The translations under genes were made by a program, and so were the position numbers. Source: Enterococcus florum (lineage in GTDB: Bacteria > Bacillota > Bacilli > Lactobacillales > Enterococcaceae). From it: 64,000 nt of DNA. The notes beneath the pieces are model-generated. The model had not been told where the DNA came from. It saw nothing but the letters and a program-made list of their open reading frames with translations, and searched no databases. Positions 18,511-26,844 of the stretch are shown here, piece after piece. The first letter of the stretch is position 1, and every line of letters starts with the position of its first letter. The DNA lies in assembly GCF_004309355.1 (NCBI RefSeq), contig NZ_BJCC01000022.1:1-64000 (forward strand), written 5' to 3'.

Positions 18511-19407
18511 GTCAATAATTAAATCGGTAATAAAATCCATATTCAGTAAGGTTTGAACACTCTCAGCTTTTTCTTTTCCAGTTGCAACGATCGCTACACG
18601 AGGGATTTTTTGAATGTCTTTCAGTTCAATTCCAAGAAGGCGTTGAGAAAAGCCCTTTTTCAAAGGAGTCCCATCAGCGGTGAAAATCGTACTCCCAATA
18701 TCTCCAATAGCATGCTCTCTTTTTAGTAACTCCGCTTCGTCTGTAGAAATGTATTTCAACTTTTTATAGGTCGAAGAACGAATCGGATCACTAACCCCTA
18801 AAATAGCAAAATCTACATTCTTTCCTTCATCAATAATTTCTTTAATTAGCTCCGTGTGAAGGAGGGTTTCTTTCACTTCCATAGTATCAGCAATTGCAGG
18901 CGCATAGAAATAGGAAACGTCACAATTATATTTTTCGGATAACACAAATGCTAAGTGATTAGAATGAAAACGGACTTCCGATAATCCGATCCCTCCTATT
19001 AAAGGAGTAATCTTCAAATGATTCAAATTCAGTAAATTAGCTTGTTCTACATATTCATAAAGTGTCGAGCCCCATCCAATCCCTAACTTGTTGATATTCT
19101 TTAGTATTGGTTCGATAAGATCGACACAGAGCTTTCCTGCAGCAGCTTTCATATCCTTCTGTGATCTTGCGGCAATTTTAATATTTTCTAGATGATACTT
19201 TTCCATTAACGCTTCTTGAAGCTTTAATAAACGTAATTCATTATGCTGAATCGTAATTTTCACTATTCCTTTTTCCTTTGCTTCGTGGAGTAGAGAAGCA
19301 ACTGTTGGTCGCGAAATATTTAATTTTTTGGCAATTTCACTCTGGGTTGCTTCATCTTCATAATACAAAAGAGCTGTTTTTAGCATTAAATCCTCTCTAT
19401 CAAGCAT
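18487..19407 (-). CDS. SorC-family sugar-phosphate-responsive regulator
   Basis: The 306-residue protein has an N-terminal helix-turn-helix (ATQSEIAKKLNISRPTVASLLHEA) and a sugar-binding domain with LGIGWGSTLYEY near residue 115 and LIGGIGLSEVRFHSN near 140. Family relatives bind sugar phosphates and control carbohydrate operons. It is transcribed away from the aldolase operon, with a shared 160-bp control region that holds two dyads. It probably controls the aldolase/isomerase genes. AGGAGG is present upstream of the ATG. Two paralogues lie at 26845 and 27860. Confidence 0.88.
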   Translation of the reverse strand: MLDREDLMLKTALLYYEDEATQSEIAKKLNISRPTVASLLHEAKEKGIVKITIQHNELRLLKLQEALMEKYHLENIKIAARSQKDMKAAAGKLCVDLIEPILKNINKLGIGWGSTLYEYVEQANLLNLNHLKITPLIGGIGLSEVRFHSNHLAFVLSEKYNCDVSYFYAPAIADTMEVKETLLHTELIKEIIDEGKNVDFAILGVSDPIRSSTYKKLKYISTDEAELLKREHAIGDIGSTIFTADGTPLKKGFSQRLLGIELKDIQKIPRVAIVATGKEKAESVQTLLNMDFITDLIIDEEIAELL

Positions 19408-19487
19408 TGTCCATAGTCCTCCTTTTTATTTCGTAGCATATGTTCCTGATAATAGTATTTTATACCAAATGATATTATCCGATTCCG

Positions 19488-19550
19488 TTGACTTCTCATC
19501 TCAATCATACTACAATTTTTACAAAAGTAAAACATGAATTACAAATGTAA
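19488..19550 (+). promoter_or_regulatory. Promoter and two operator-like dyads before the aldolase operon
   Basis: TTGACT (19488-19493), 17 bases, TACAAT (19511-19516). Two palindromes follow at once: TTTTACAAAAGTAAAA (19517-19532) and TTACAAATGTAA (19539-19550). Placed over the transcription start, they suit repression by the divergent SorC protein. A CATATGTTC half-site at 19437-19445 matches the inverted repeat at 22964. Confidence 0.65.
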
Positions 19551-19567
19551 AAAAGGAGAGGATTGTT

Positions 19568-20404
19568 TTGTTAGTTAACTCAAAAGAAATGCTTATAAAG
19601 GCAAGTAAAGAAGGTTATGCGGTACCCGCCACTAATTTTATTGATTTAGATTCAGCACGGACTTTCGTCACAGTGGCTGAAAAATTAAATAAACCTTTGA
19701 TGTTACCATTTGCACAAGCCCACAAAGAGTTGATCTCATTAGAAGAAGCAGCATTAATTGGTAAATATTTAGCCAAGAAAGTTTCTGTACCTGTAGTCCT
19801 CCATTTAGATCATGGAGAGGATTTTGAATTTATCAAGCGTGCGATTGATTTAGGATTTACTTCTGTAATGATAGATGCATCCAAAGAAAGTTTAGAGAAC
19901 AATATAAAAATTACTAAACAGGTTGTTGAGTATGCGCATCAAAAAGACGTGACTGTTGAGGCTGAATTGGGACATGTAGGCGCAGGTACGAATTATGAAA
20001 ATCATGAAACGACGGATTCTATTTATACAGAAGTGAAAGATGTTCAAACATTTTTAGAAAAGACAAATGTTGACTCTCTAGCAATTTCAATTGGAACCGC
20101 TCATGGAGCATATAAAGGAACACCGATTCTAAATTTCGATCGATTAGCTGAAATCAAAGAAATGACAAATGTACCTTTAGTACTACATGGTGGTTCTTCA
20201 TCAGGGAATACCAATCTGAATCGCTGTGCATTAAGTGGTATTGCAAAAATCAATATTTTTACTGACTTTTTAAATTCGGCCTATAAACGAAATATGGATG
20301 GAAATCCGAAAGATTATTTAGAAATGAAGCGGTTTTCTAATGAAGCGATGGCTGAGACTTTGGAAGTTTGCTATAAAGTATTTGCAACGAAAAATGCGAA
20401 ATAG
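19568..20404 (+). CDS. Class II fructose/tagatose-bisphosphate-type aldolase
   Basis: The 278-residue protein starts at TTG (MLVNSKEML) behind AAAGGAGAGG. It shows the zinc aldolase pattern: VLHLDHGEDF (catalytic D81, zinc ligand H82), a Glu ligand in VEAELGHVG, and IGTAHGAYKG plus VLHGGSSSG for the remaining zinc His residues and phosphate binding. The NIFTDFLNSAY block binds the second phosphate. It should cleave a ketose phosphate to dihydroxyacetone phosphate or glycolaldehyde phosphate and an aldehyde. The real substrate is unknown; the context is a polyol PTS and a triose-phosphate-isomerase homologue. It is the first gene of its operon. Confidence 0.88.
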   Translation: MLVNSKEMLIKASKEGYAVPATNFIDLDSARTFVTVAEKLNKPLMLPFAQAHKELISLEEAALIGKYLAKKVSVPVVLHLDHGEDFEFIKRAIDLGFTSVMIDASKESLENNIKITKQVVEYAHQKDVTVEAELGHVGAGTNYENHETTDSIYTEVKDVQTFLEKTNVDSLAISIGTAHGAYKGTPILNFDRLAEIKEMTNVPLVLHGGSSSGNTNLNRCALSGIAKINIFTDFLNSAYKRNMDGNPKDYLEMKRFSNEAMAETLEVCYKVFATKNAK

Positions 20405-20420
20405 AAAAGAGGAAAAAAGA

Positions 20421-21116
20421 ATGTCAAATAAAATCAAGTATCCATTTTTCGTATTTAATCCTAAATCGTATTTATATGGAGAAGAATTACTTAAATTAGC
20501 AAAACATGCAGATGAACTAGCATTAAAGTATCCAGAATGTTCTATCCTGGTAACGGTTCCTTTTGCAGATATTATGGCAGTGAAAAATGCGACACAAAAT
20601 ATTATTGTAACTGCTCAGCACATGGATGGAATCGTACCTGGACGAGGGATTGGTCATGTCTTGCCTGAGTCGATTTACCATGCAGGAGCGCGTGCGGTTT
20701 TCTTGAATCATGCAGAACGTCCAATGACCGTCGCAGCGTTAGCCCAAGCGATAAAGCGTGCAAAGGATCTAGGTATTGAGACAATTGTATGTGCAGACTC
20801 AATCGCTGAGGCTAAATCTGTAGCAATAATGGGAGCAGATGTGATTTTATGTGAGCCAACCGAACTGATTGGAACAGGACAAACAAGCGATAGTAGTTAT
20901 ATTGAACAAACAAACCAAGCAATCAAAGAGATCGATGAAACTATTTTAGTGATGCAAGCAGCAGGGATTAGCACAGCAGATGATGTTTATCGAACGATTG
21001 AGCTTGGAGCAGATGGTACAGGATGCACTAGTGGAATTACAAATGCAGATTCACCTGCTGGTATGTTAACAGATATGGTAGATGCATTAATGAAAGCATA
21101 TAGAGAAAGAGGGTAA
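20421..21116 (+). CDS. Triose-phosphate isomerase homologue (tetrose/pentose-phosphate isomerase?)
   Basis: GAGGAAAAAAG selects the ATG at 20421; a longer in-frame opening would overlap the aldolase gene. The 231-residue protein keeps TIM catalytic positions: N13 and K15 (FNPKS), H97 and E99 in NHAERP, E145 in CEPTELIGTG, and a GADGTGCTSGI phosphate loop. It differs from housekeeping TIM in the WAIGTG motif (TELIGTG here) and is shorter. Related TIM paralogues isomerise erythrulose phosphates in tetritol pathways, so a C4/C5 sugar-phosphate substrate is possible. That is inference from context. It lies 16 bases after the aldolase. Confidence 0.82.
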   Translation: MSNKIKYPFFVFNPKSYLYGEELLKLAKHADELALKYPECSILVTVPFADIMAVKNATQNIIVTAQHMDGIVPGRGIGHVLPESIYHAGARAVFLNHAERPMTVAALAQAIKRAKDLGIETIVCADSIAEAKSVAIMGADVILCEPTELIGTGQTSDSSYIEQTNQAIKEIDETILVMQAAGISTADDVYRTIELGADGTGCTSGITNADSPAGMLTDMVDALMKAYRERG

Positions 21117-21121
21117 CCAGA

Positions 21122-21640
21122 ATGGCTGTGAAACATGAACAATTGTCTCTTAAGACGCAAGCAGGAAAAATTACTTATTTAGATATCACATTGCAATTAA
21201 GAAAAGCAATAAAAAAATCAGGGATTCAAAATGGCTTTTGCGCGATTACTACACCACATACGACTTGTTCTGTGATCTTTGAAGAATATGTTCACGATAA
21301 AGACTGGAAAGGTGATGAATTCTTACAGGTTGATCAGAATAGAATCCTAGATAAACTAGTACCGAGACAATACACAGAATCTGATTACTTGTATCCTGGT
21401 CCGGCTCATGTTGAATTTCTAAAAGATTTAGCTGCAAAAGACCCCAATTATTTACCCGATCCCGTATCTATTCTAAATGCAGACGCTCATATCAAAGGCT
21501 CTTTATTTGGCGCTAGTGAAACAGTGATCATCAAAGACGGAGAACCATTAATTGGTTCTGTTGGCTATATGTATTTTGTTGATTGGGATCAAAATCGTGA
21601 ACGTACACGCACATGCAATTTAATGATTATGGGTGAATAG
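21122..21640 (+). CDS. yjbQ: YjbQ-family protein (UPF0047)
   Basis: The 172-residue protein has the family hallmarks TPHTTCSVIFEEY, HVEFLKDL, DAHIKGSLFGASETV and a final strand around GYMYFVDWDQNRERTR. Family members have been given weak thiamine-phosphate synthase activity, but their real role is unclear. Here it is the third gene of a sugar operon, 5 bases after the TIM homologue. That suggests a sugar-phosphate-related role. The conserved His and Glu residues are all present. Confidence 0.85.
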   Translation: MAVKHEQLSLKTQAGKITYLDITLQLRKAIKKSGIQNGFCAITTPHTTCSVIFEEYVHDKDWKGDEFLQVDQNRILDKLVPRQYTESDYLYPGPAHVEFLKDLAAKDPNYLPDPVSILNADAHIKGSLFGASETVIIKDGEPLIGSVGYMYFVDWDQNRERTRTCNLMIMGE

Positions 21641-21660
21641 ACCTTTTTATGAAGCAATTA

Positions 21661-21693
21661 TAGTATGGAAAGCCATACTATTTTGCTTTTTTT
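21661..21693 (+). terminator. Terminator after yjbQ
   Basis: TAGTATGG and CCATACTA pair around AAAG, followed by TTTTGCTTTTTTT. It separates the aldolase genes from the EIIA gene, so the latter depends on read-through or its own promoter. Confidence 0.8.
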
Positions 21694-21718
21694 GTGATAG
21701 TCAAGAAGAGGAGGGGCC

Positions 21719-22162
21719 TTGTTGGAAATAGAGATAGTTAATTTTTTAGATATAGAAATGTCTACACAAAAAGAATTATTTGAATATGTAAGCAAAAAAT
21801 TGATCAAAAAAGGATATGTTGAAGATGACTATTTAATTGGTCTAATGAATCGAGAGAAAGCATATCCAACGGGTTTAAAAACAGATGTGGTGAAAACAGC
21901 TATTCCTCACACAGAAATGGAGTTTATAAATAGACCGTTTATAGTAGTAGTAAGATTAAAAAATTGTGTTGAATTTCAGCATATGGGGAAAGAGGAAAGT
22001 GTCTTTGCAAAGTTAGTATTTTTTTTAGGTATCAGTCAAGCAAATTTTCAATTAAAAACTATACAAAAAGTTCTGAAAATAATTACTGATGAAGGGACCG
22101 TTTCAACTCTATTAAATTGCCAGGACCCAAAAGAAATAAAAGAAATCCTTCTCGCAGAATAG
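21719..22162 (+). CDS. PTS EIIA component, fructose/galactitol type
   Basis: The 147-residue protein starts at a TTG behind GAGGAGGGG. It has the EIIA(Fru/Mtl/Gat) fold pattern with phospho-His in TAIPHTEMEF, and AKLVFFLG and QLKTIQKVLKII in the later part. GatA-like proteins work with GatB and GatC, but none is nearby; the adjacent PTS is of the glucitol class with its own EIIA. It is therefore an orphan, either a leftover of a deleted galactitol-type PTS or a regulatory subunit. Decayed genes follow directly. Confidence 0.8.
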   Translation: MLEIEIVNFLDIEMSTQKELFEYVSKKLIKKGYVEDDYLIGLMNREKAYPTGLKTDVVKTAIPHTEMEFINRPFIVVVRLKNCVEFQHMGKEESVFAKLVFFLGISQANFQLKTIQKVLKIITDEGTVSTLLNCQDPKEIKEILLAE

Positions 22163-22264
22163 AATAAGTTTAAAAGGATCATTCATAAATTAATAATTAT
22201 GGGTGAACTTTTTAGATATAATTTTATTATAAATGTATACAATATTCAGTTTCTTCAATGACTT

Positions 22265-22534
22265 TTAAATTTTTTTGCTATTAAAGAAACGCTCGATTTC
22301 AATTTTTGCAGATTTTTCGGAATCAGATACATGAATAATAGTTTTGCTTGCATCTATAGCAAAATCACCTCTAATTGTACCGGGAGCGGCTTTTATCGTA
22401 TTTGTAACAATTATTTTATGGGTGATTTGGAAAACATTTTTATCTTGTAATAGGACAAATACCACTGGTCTTGAAGTCATATCACTAATAATATCAGTGA
22501 AAAATATTTTTTCCTTTAAATGATTATAATGTTC
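22265..22534 (-). pseudogene. ndk: C-terminal remnant of nucleoside-diphosphate kinase
   Basis: From about 22534 the minus strand reads EHYNHLKEKIFFTDIISDMT, then SRPVVFVLL, AAPGTIRGDFA and IIHVSDSEKSAKIEIERFF. These are the end of NDK, including the active-site His in the IIHVSDS motif. The N-terminal half is absent and a stop lies just upstream in frame. It is non-functional. Confidence 0.75.
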
Positions 22535-22549
22535 TTATACTACCTCTTC

Positions 22550-22869
22550 TTACAAAAATCCCTGATACATTTCTTGAATTGATAATTCACGATCCCCGAA
22601 TCTTTGAATAATTCGTCCGATTTCATCGAACGACTCTTCAGGACGATATGATTTCAATCAATTGACTAACTTATCAATATGATTCATATGTTCATAATCA
22701 CTGGAATTGGAACTTTGTGAGCTCGGAATGAGCTGAAAAATTATTCACCATCCCATGATTCAGAATCTGTCCATCCTTTAGAAGTAAAGAAGATAAACAC
22801 TGGCCATTGAGGGATGGTAACATCCTCTGCTTTTCCTTTTGTTGCATCATTTTTTTGTGTTGTTTTAGT
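22550..22869 (-). pseudogene. xfp: Remnant of xylulose-5-phosphate/fructose-6-phosphate phosphoketolase
   Basis: The minus strand holds VTIPQWPVFIFFTSKGWTDS, then ESWDGE and a stop, FRAHKVPIPV in a shifted frame, and EHMNHIDKLVN, a TGA, then LKSYRPEESFDEIGRI in a third. In order these match the central region of phosphoketolase (PKGWTGPKEWDG, FRAHQVP, HVDKLVDWLKSYRPEELFD). There are at least two frameshifts, and a Trp codon has become TGA. It abuts the ndk fragment with the same orientation; the rest of the gene is gone. Confidence 0.75.
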
Positions 22870-22963
22870 AAAGAAAACGAGACAACGATTTTGGAATAAG
22901 TTGTAGTTCTACTAAGAAGTGTTATCTAATACTATTCTAAAAAACAAATAATACAAGTTGTAA

Positions 22964-22988
22964 CATATGTTCTAAATGTGAACATATG
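22964..22988. promoter_or_regulatory. Perfect 9-bp inverted repeat operator
   Basis: CATATGTTC, 7 bases, GAACATATG. It lies 33 bases upstream of the -35 box of the oxidoreductase/PTS operon and is a likely SorC-family site. One half-site recurs at 19437-19445 in the control region of the aldolase operon, hinting at a shared regulator. Confidence 0.65.
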
Positions 22989-23020
22989 ACAATAGGATGT
23001 GAAAATGTTGCTAGTAAGCG

Positions 23021-23048
23021 TTGACAATCACTTTTTTGATGCTATACT
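23021..23048 (+). promoter_or_regulatory. Strong promoter of the polyol PTS operon
   Basis: TTGACA (23021-23026), a 16-base spacer and TATACT (23043-23048). It falls inside the longest open frame of the next gene, so translation must begin downstream. The imperfect dyad GCCAACGGTATTGGC lies at 23067-23081 over the early transcribed region. Confidence 0.8.
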
Positions 23049-23109
23049 GAGAAATGTTAAACATATGCCAACGGTATTGGCAAATGACAAAAATGATGGA
23101 GGGTTCAAA

Positions 23110-24354
23110 ATGACGTTATATGGTAAGTTGTTAGAAAGAGAAAAAAATGGTGCTCCAATAAAAGTTGGAGTTATTGGTGCAGGGCAAATGGGATTCGGAA
23201 TGATTTCACAAATTTCGACAATTCCAGGGATGATCGTTGCAGGGATTAGTGATATTAACTTGGATGCGGCTAATCGTGCTGCTGATGCTTACAATGCAAG
23301 TGCTAATCAAAAAGTCGATATTTTGATTAGTCAAAACTTCAAAGACATTATTCATTCTGACAAGGTTGAAATTATTGTTGATGCTACGGGTGTTCCCGAG
23401 GCTGGCGCGCAAATCTCATTAGAATCCTTAATGGCTAAAAAGCACTTAGTATTATTGAATGTTGAAATTGACATTACCATTGGACCATTGATGAAAAAAA
23501 TGTATGACGCAACGGACCTAATTTATACTGGTTCAGACGGTGACGAGCCAGCTGCGACGATGCAAATGTATGAATTTGCTAAAAGCATGGGGATGGAAGT
23601 ATTAGTTGCTGGCAAAGGGAAAAATAATAAGCTAATGGTTCATGCCAATCCTGATACAGCTGCTGAAAAGGCCAAAGCACAAGTAATGAGCCCTAAAATT
23701 CTTGCTTCCTTCCAAGATGGCACGAAGACAATGGGAGAAATGAACTTGCTGTCAAATGCGATGGGCTTTGTTCCCGATGTTGTTGGAATGCACGGTATTT
23801 CAGCTGATTTAGATGGCACAGTTAAACATCTGGATCTAAAAGAGAACGGCGGAGTTTTAAGCAAGTTTGGCGTCGTTGAGTATGTAGATGGGATTGCACC
23901 AGGAATCTTTTGTATCGTTAAAGGACAAAATGAAGGCGTTGCTCATGAAATGAATTACCTGATGAAAAAAGGTGATCGTGATCATCATATCTTATACCGT
24001 CCATTCCACTTATGTTCGTTGGAAACGCCGATTACCATTGCTCGTGCCGTTTTAGAACAAGATACGGCAATTGTTCCAATGGGAGCACCTGTTTCTGAAA
24101 CTGTTTGTGTGGCTAAAAAAGATATTAAAGCTGGTGAAAAAATTGATGGCATTGGTGGCTTCTGTGTTCGTGGAGTACTAGAAACACATGAAGACATGAA
24201 GAAGAACGCCAATATTCCAATCGGTTTAATTGCAGGAGCTGTTGCGAAGAAAGACATCAAAGATGGTGCCTTCTTGACAATGGATGATGTTGAATTGGAT
24301 GAATCAACAACTGTTTATAAATTACGTAAATTGCAAGATGAGACTTTTGCTTAA
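23110..24354 (+). CDS. NAD(P)-dependent oxidoreductase with Rossmann and SAF domains (COG4091-like)
   Basis: The frame is open from 22999, but the promoter at 23021-23048 and GGAGGG at 23098-23103 place the start at 23110 (MTLYGKLLEREKNG). The 414-residue protein has a Rossmann domain with GVIGAGQMG (G23, G25, G28). The middle carries EIIVDATGVPEAG and YTGSDGDEPA, and a C-terminal SAF-type domain begins near residue 325 (VSETVCVAKKDIKAGEKIDG). It resembles the group once labelled predicted homoserine dehydrogenase. With a glucitol PTS, aldolase and TIM homologue, it probably oxidises a polyol phosphate. That reaction is inferred. Confidence 0.82.
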   Translation: MTLYGKLLEREKNGAPIKVGVIGAGQMGFGMISQISTIPGMIVAGISDINLDAANRAADAYNASANQKVDILISQNFKDIIHSDKVEIIVDATGVPEAGAQISLESLMAKKHLVLLNVEIDITIGPLMKKMYDATDLIYTGSDGDEPAATMQMYEFAKSMGMEVLVAGKGKNNKLMVHANPDTAAEKAKAQVMSPKILASFQDGTKTMGEMNLLSNAMGFVPDVVGMHGISADLDGTVKHLDLKENGGVLSKFGVVEYVDGIAPGIFCIVKGQNEGVAHEMNYLMKKGDRDHHILYRPFHLCSLETPITIARAVLEQDTAIVPMGAPVSETVCVAKKDIKAGEKIDGIGGFCVRGVLETHEDMKKNANIPIGLIAGAVAKKDIKDGAFLTMDDVELDESTTVYKLRKLQDETFA

Positions 24355-24370
24355 AAAGAAGCTAAAGTTA

Positions 24371-24402
24371 GCACCAGAAAGAGTTCCAACTCTATCTGGT
24401 GC
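24371..24402 (+). other. Intercistronic hairpin
   Basis: GCACCAGAAAGAGTT pairs with AACTCTATCTGGTGC with one mismatch and a 2-base loop. No T-run follows, so it is more likely an mRNA processing or stability element than a terminator. Confidence 0.6.
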
Positions 24403-24425
24403 TATAAAGAAATGAGGATAATTGT

Positions 24426-24818
24426 ATGCAGATTCTAGTGATTATTCTTTTCCTATTAATGATAGCACAAAGCTTTTCAAGCATTATTCAAGTGAAGTAT
24501 TATCAAAAATTTTTTGCTAGCCTAACAAATAGGTATAAAGAGAATTCTGCCTATGAATTCTATACTGATGTCTCAAAAGGAAAGTTGTTTAGAACAATTG
24601 TTGCAGTAATCATTGATTCGAATGGGGAAATAATTAGTTGTCATATATGCAGAGGATTTACCGTATTTGCTCGCTTCAAGGAAGACACGAGTTACCGAGG
24701 CATTTCATTGAAAGGATTCTCTGAGCGGAAAGATAAAAAAGATCGCTTGACTCAAGTGGAAGATACTCTTGCGAATGTTTATTCCAGAAAGTTGGAAACG
24801 ATTACTGATAATCGATAA
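24426..24818 (+). CDS. gutM: Glucitol operon activator-like protein GutM
   Basis: The 130-residue protein has one N-terminal hydrophobic helix (LVIILFLLMIAQSFSSIIQ) followed by the GutM core (VKYYQKFFASLT, GRGFTVFARFKE-like block). GutM accompanies glucitol/sorbitol PTS genes in enteric bacteria and Firmicutes. It has been described as an activator, though its membrane segment suggests a role at the permease. It lies 71 bases after the oxidoreductase and 15 before srlA, after GAGGATAATTG. Confidence 0.85.
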   Translation: MQILVIILFLLMIAQSFSSIIQVKYYQKFFASLTNRYKENSAYEFYTDVSKGKLFRTIVAVIIDSNGEIISCHICRGFTVFARFKEDTSYRGISLKGFSERKDKKDRLTQVEDTLANVYSRKLETITDNR

Positions 24819-24833
24819 TTAGGAGGAACATAA

Positions 24834-25367
24834 ATGAAGTATATTGAATGGTTTGGTAAAAATTTTATTGGCTTGTTTGAAGCTGGTGGGGAACAGTTTA
24901 TAGGATTCATGACGGGGATTGTTCCGTTGCTTATTGTACTTTTGACATTTACTTATTCAGTCATCGCCTTTATTGGTCAAGATCGTGTAGATCGTGCAAT
25001 CCGCTATTGTTCAAAATATATGATTCTTAGATATTCCATTATGCCGATTTTATCCGTAATGATGTTGACGAACCCCATGGCATATACATTTGGAAAATTC
25101 GTTAATGAAGAAGAAAAACCCGCGTTTTACGATTCTGTCGTTTCGTTTTTACATCCTGTAACAGGATTATTCCCGTATGCCAATGCTGGTGAGTTGTTTG
25201 TTTATTTAGGTATTGCGAACGGTGTTATGAAAGCAGGCTATAGTCAGTCAAGTTTAGCTGTACGTTACTTCTTGGTAGGGGTAGTGGTCATTTTATTCAG
25301 AGGAATTGTGACAGAACGACTAACGAAATTCTTGATTGCGAAAGAGTCAAAACGTGTGAATACTTAA
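24834..25367 (+). CDS. srlA: PTS glucitol/sorbitol EIIC component
   Basis: The 177-residue membrane protein has four to five hydrophobic segments and the family start YIEWFGKNFIGLFEAGGEQF. Regions MPILSVMMLTNPMAYTFG and VSFLHPVTGLFPYANAGELF are characteristic of GutA/SrlA. It forms the sugar channel with the EIIBC chain encoded next. GGAGG precedes the ATG. Glucitol itself may not be the substrate, because no sorbitol-6-phosphate dehydrogenase of the usual SDR type is present. Confidence 0.9.
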   Translation: MKYIEWFGKNFIGLFEAGGEQFIGFMTGIVPLLIVLLTFTYSVIAFIGQDRVDRAIRYCSKYMILRYSIMPILSVMMLTNPMAYTFGKFVNEEEKPAFYDSVVSFLHPVTGLFPYANAGELFVYLGIANGVMKAGYSQSSLAVRYFLVGVVVILFRGIVTERLTKFLIAKESKRVNT

Positions 25368-25402
25368 TAACGAAATGGGAACTCTAAATAGGAGGTAAGC
25401 AA

Positions 25403-26413
25403 ATGTATAAAACAGTTTTTGTAGCACCAGGAAATAATGGTTGGGGTGTAGGATTTACATTAACACCATCAGATAAAAAGAATAAAGTTGTCTCAGTAAC
25501 CGGTGGGGGGATTCATCCGGTCGCACAAAGAATTGCGGATCTTACTGGAGCCGAAGCTTGGGACGGCTTCAAAAATCAAGTGCCGGAAGAAGAAATGCTT
25601 TGCGCGGTCATTGATTGTGGTGGAACAGCAAGAATCGGTGTTTATCCGATGAAACGAATTCCAACGGTCGATATTTTACCGTCGTCGCCATCGGGACCAT
25701 TAGCGAAACATATTACAGAGGATATTTTCGTATCAGGTGTTAAACCAGAAAGTATTCAGCTTTCTGACAAACAACAGGCTCCCGAAGCAACAGTTGTTGT
25801 TGAAGAAAGTGCGCCGCAGCAAGAAGAAAAGTTTGAAGATAAATATGCCAAAGCAAAGGAAGAGCATGCAAAGGAAAATGCGAAGAAGGATGGTTTTTTA
25901 GTACGTTTTTCTCGAGGTATCGGTGGTGTGATGGGAGTATTCTATCAATCAGGACGTGATGCGGTAGATATGTTACTGAAGAATATCATTCCTTTTATGG
26001 CGTTTATCAGTATGATGATCGGAATTATCAATTATACAGGGATTGGTGACTTGATTGCCAAAGTGTTATCACCCCTAGCAGGCTCCCTTCCAGGTATGAT
26101 CGTATTAGCATTAATATGTAGTATTCCAATTTTATCTCCAATCTTAGGACCAGGTGCAGTCATATCTCAAGTAATTGGTGTATTGATTGGTACCCAGATC
26201 GCCAATGGTTCGATTCCTGTTCAGTATGCCTTACCCGCTCTATTTGCTATAAACGCTCATGTTGGCTGTGACTTTATTCCGGTAGGTTTGTCGTTAGGTG
26301 AAGCAAAACCTGAAACGGTTCAAGTCGGAGTTCCAGCTATTCTATATAGTAGAATGTTGACAGGTTTTACTGCGGTTATTCTGGCTTATTTTGCCAGCTT
26401 TGGTATGTACTAA
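25403..26413 (+). CDS. srlE: PTS glucitol/sorbitol EIIBC component
   Basis: The 336-residue protein has an N-terminal EIIB part (about 1-120) with [18 protein letters not shown], which holds the probable phospho-Cys. A charged, Glu/Lys-rich linker follows (about 128-165). The C-terminal membrane part has [37 protein letters not shown] and [19 protein letters not shown]. This matches GutE/SrlE length and order. It pairs with SrlA and receives phosphate from SrlB encoded next. Confidence 0.9.
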   Translation: MYKTVFVAPGNNGWGVGFTLTPSDKKNKVVSVTGGGIHPVAQRIADLTGAEAWDGFKNQVPEEEMLCAVIDCGGTARIGVYPMKRIPTVDILPSSPSGPLAKHITEDIFVSGVKPESIQLSDKQQAPEATVVVEESAPQQEEKFEDKYAKAKEEHAKENAKKDGFLVRFSRGIGGVMGVFYQSGRDAVDMLLKNIIPFMAFISMMIGIINYTGIGDLIAKVLSPLAGSLPGMIVLALICSIPILSPILGPGAVISQVIGVLIGTQIANGSIPVQYALPALFAINAHVGCDFIPVGLSLGEAKPETVQVGVPAILYSRMLTGFTAVILAYFASFGMY

Positions 26414-26438
26414 TAGAAGAAAATTGGAGGTATGTGAA

Positions 26439-26792
26439 ATGGTAAGAACAAAAATTATTGAAGTTGGATCGATGGTACCAGCTTTTGAAGAAGAAAGACT
26501 TATTATTCTTTTTGGACCCAAAGCGACACCTGAATTAAGGGATATTTCTGTAATTCACGAAGTAGAAGAACAACCGAAAAACTCAATTAAAGTCGGTGGT
26601 AAATTAAAAGTCGGAGAAAAAGTGTATAATATTGAAGAAGTTGGCTCTCAGGCAAATCCTAATTTTGATGAATTGGGACATGTTTCGATTTATTTCCGTA
26701 ATGAGGTTGGGGAAATTTTACCTGGGGCAATTGTTGTTAGTCCAGGAGAATTTCCGACAATTGAGGTTGGGGATGAAATAGAGTTTATTTAA
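26439..26792 (+). CDS. srlB: PTS glucitol/sorbitol EIIA component
   Basis: TTGGAGG selects the ATG at 26439, not an upstream frame overlapping srlE. The 117-residue soluble protein has the family pattern: a His in ISVIHEVEE aligned with the phospho-His region of GutB, and the ELGHVSIYF and PGAIVVSPGEFP blocks. It transfers phosphate from HPr to SrlE. It is the last structural gene before a terminator. Confidence 0.88.
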   Translation: MVRTKIIEVGSMVPAFEEERLIILFGPKATPELRDISVIHEVEEQPKNSIKVGGKLKVGEKVYNIEEVGSQANPNFDELGHVSIYFRNEVGEILPGAIVVSPGEFPTIEVGDEIEFI

Positions 26793-26800
26793 CGGAAAAC

Positions 26801-26829
26801 CTCCCTTCATTTAAAAGGGAGTTTTTTTT
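26801..26829 (+). terminator. Terminator after the polyol PTS genes
   Basis: CTCCCTT and AAGGGAG arms with a 7-base loop, then eight T. The regulator genes that follow may rely on read-through. Confidence 0.85.
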
Positions 26830-26844
26830 GTAGGAGGTTATTAT

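Noticed and set aside
20340-20420. Longer start for the TIM homologue
   Set aside because: It would overlap the aldolase gene and adds a Lys/Arg-rich segment foreign to the fold; AGGAAAAAAG supports 20421.
22999-23109. Longer N-terminus for the SAF oxidoreductase
   Set aside because: It contains a complete promoter and lacks a good ribosome site, whereas GGAGGG precedes the ATG at 23110.
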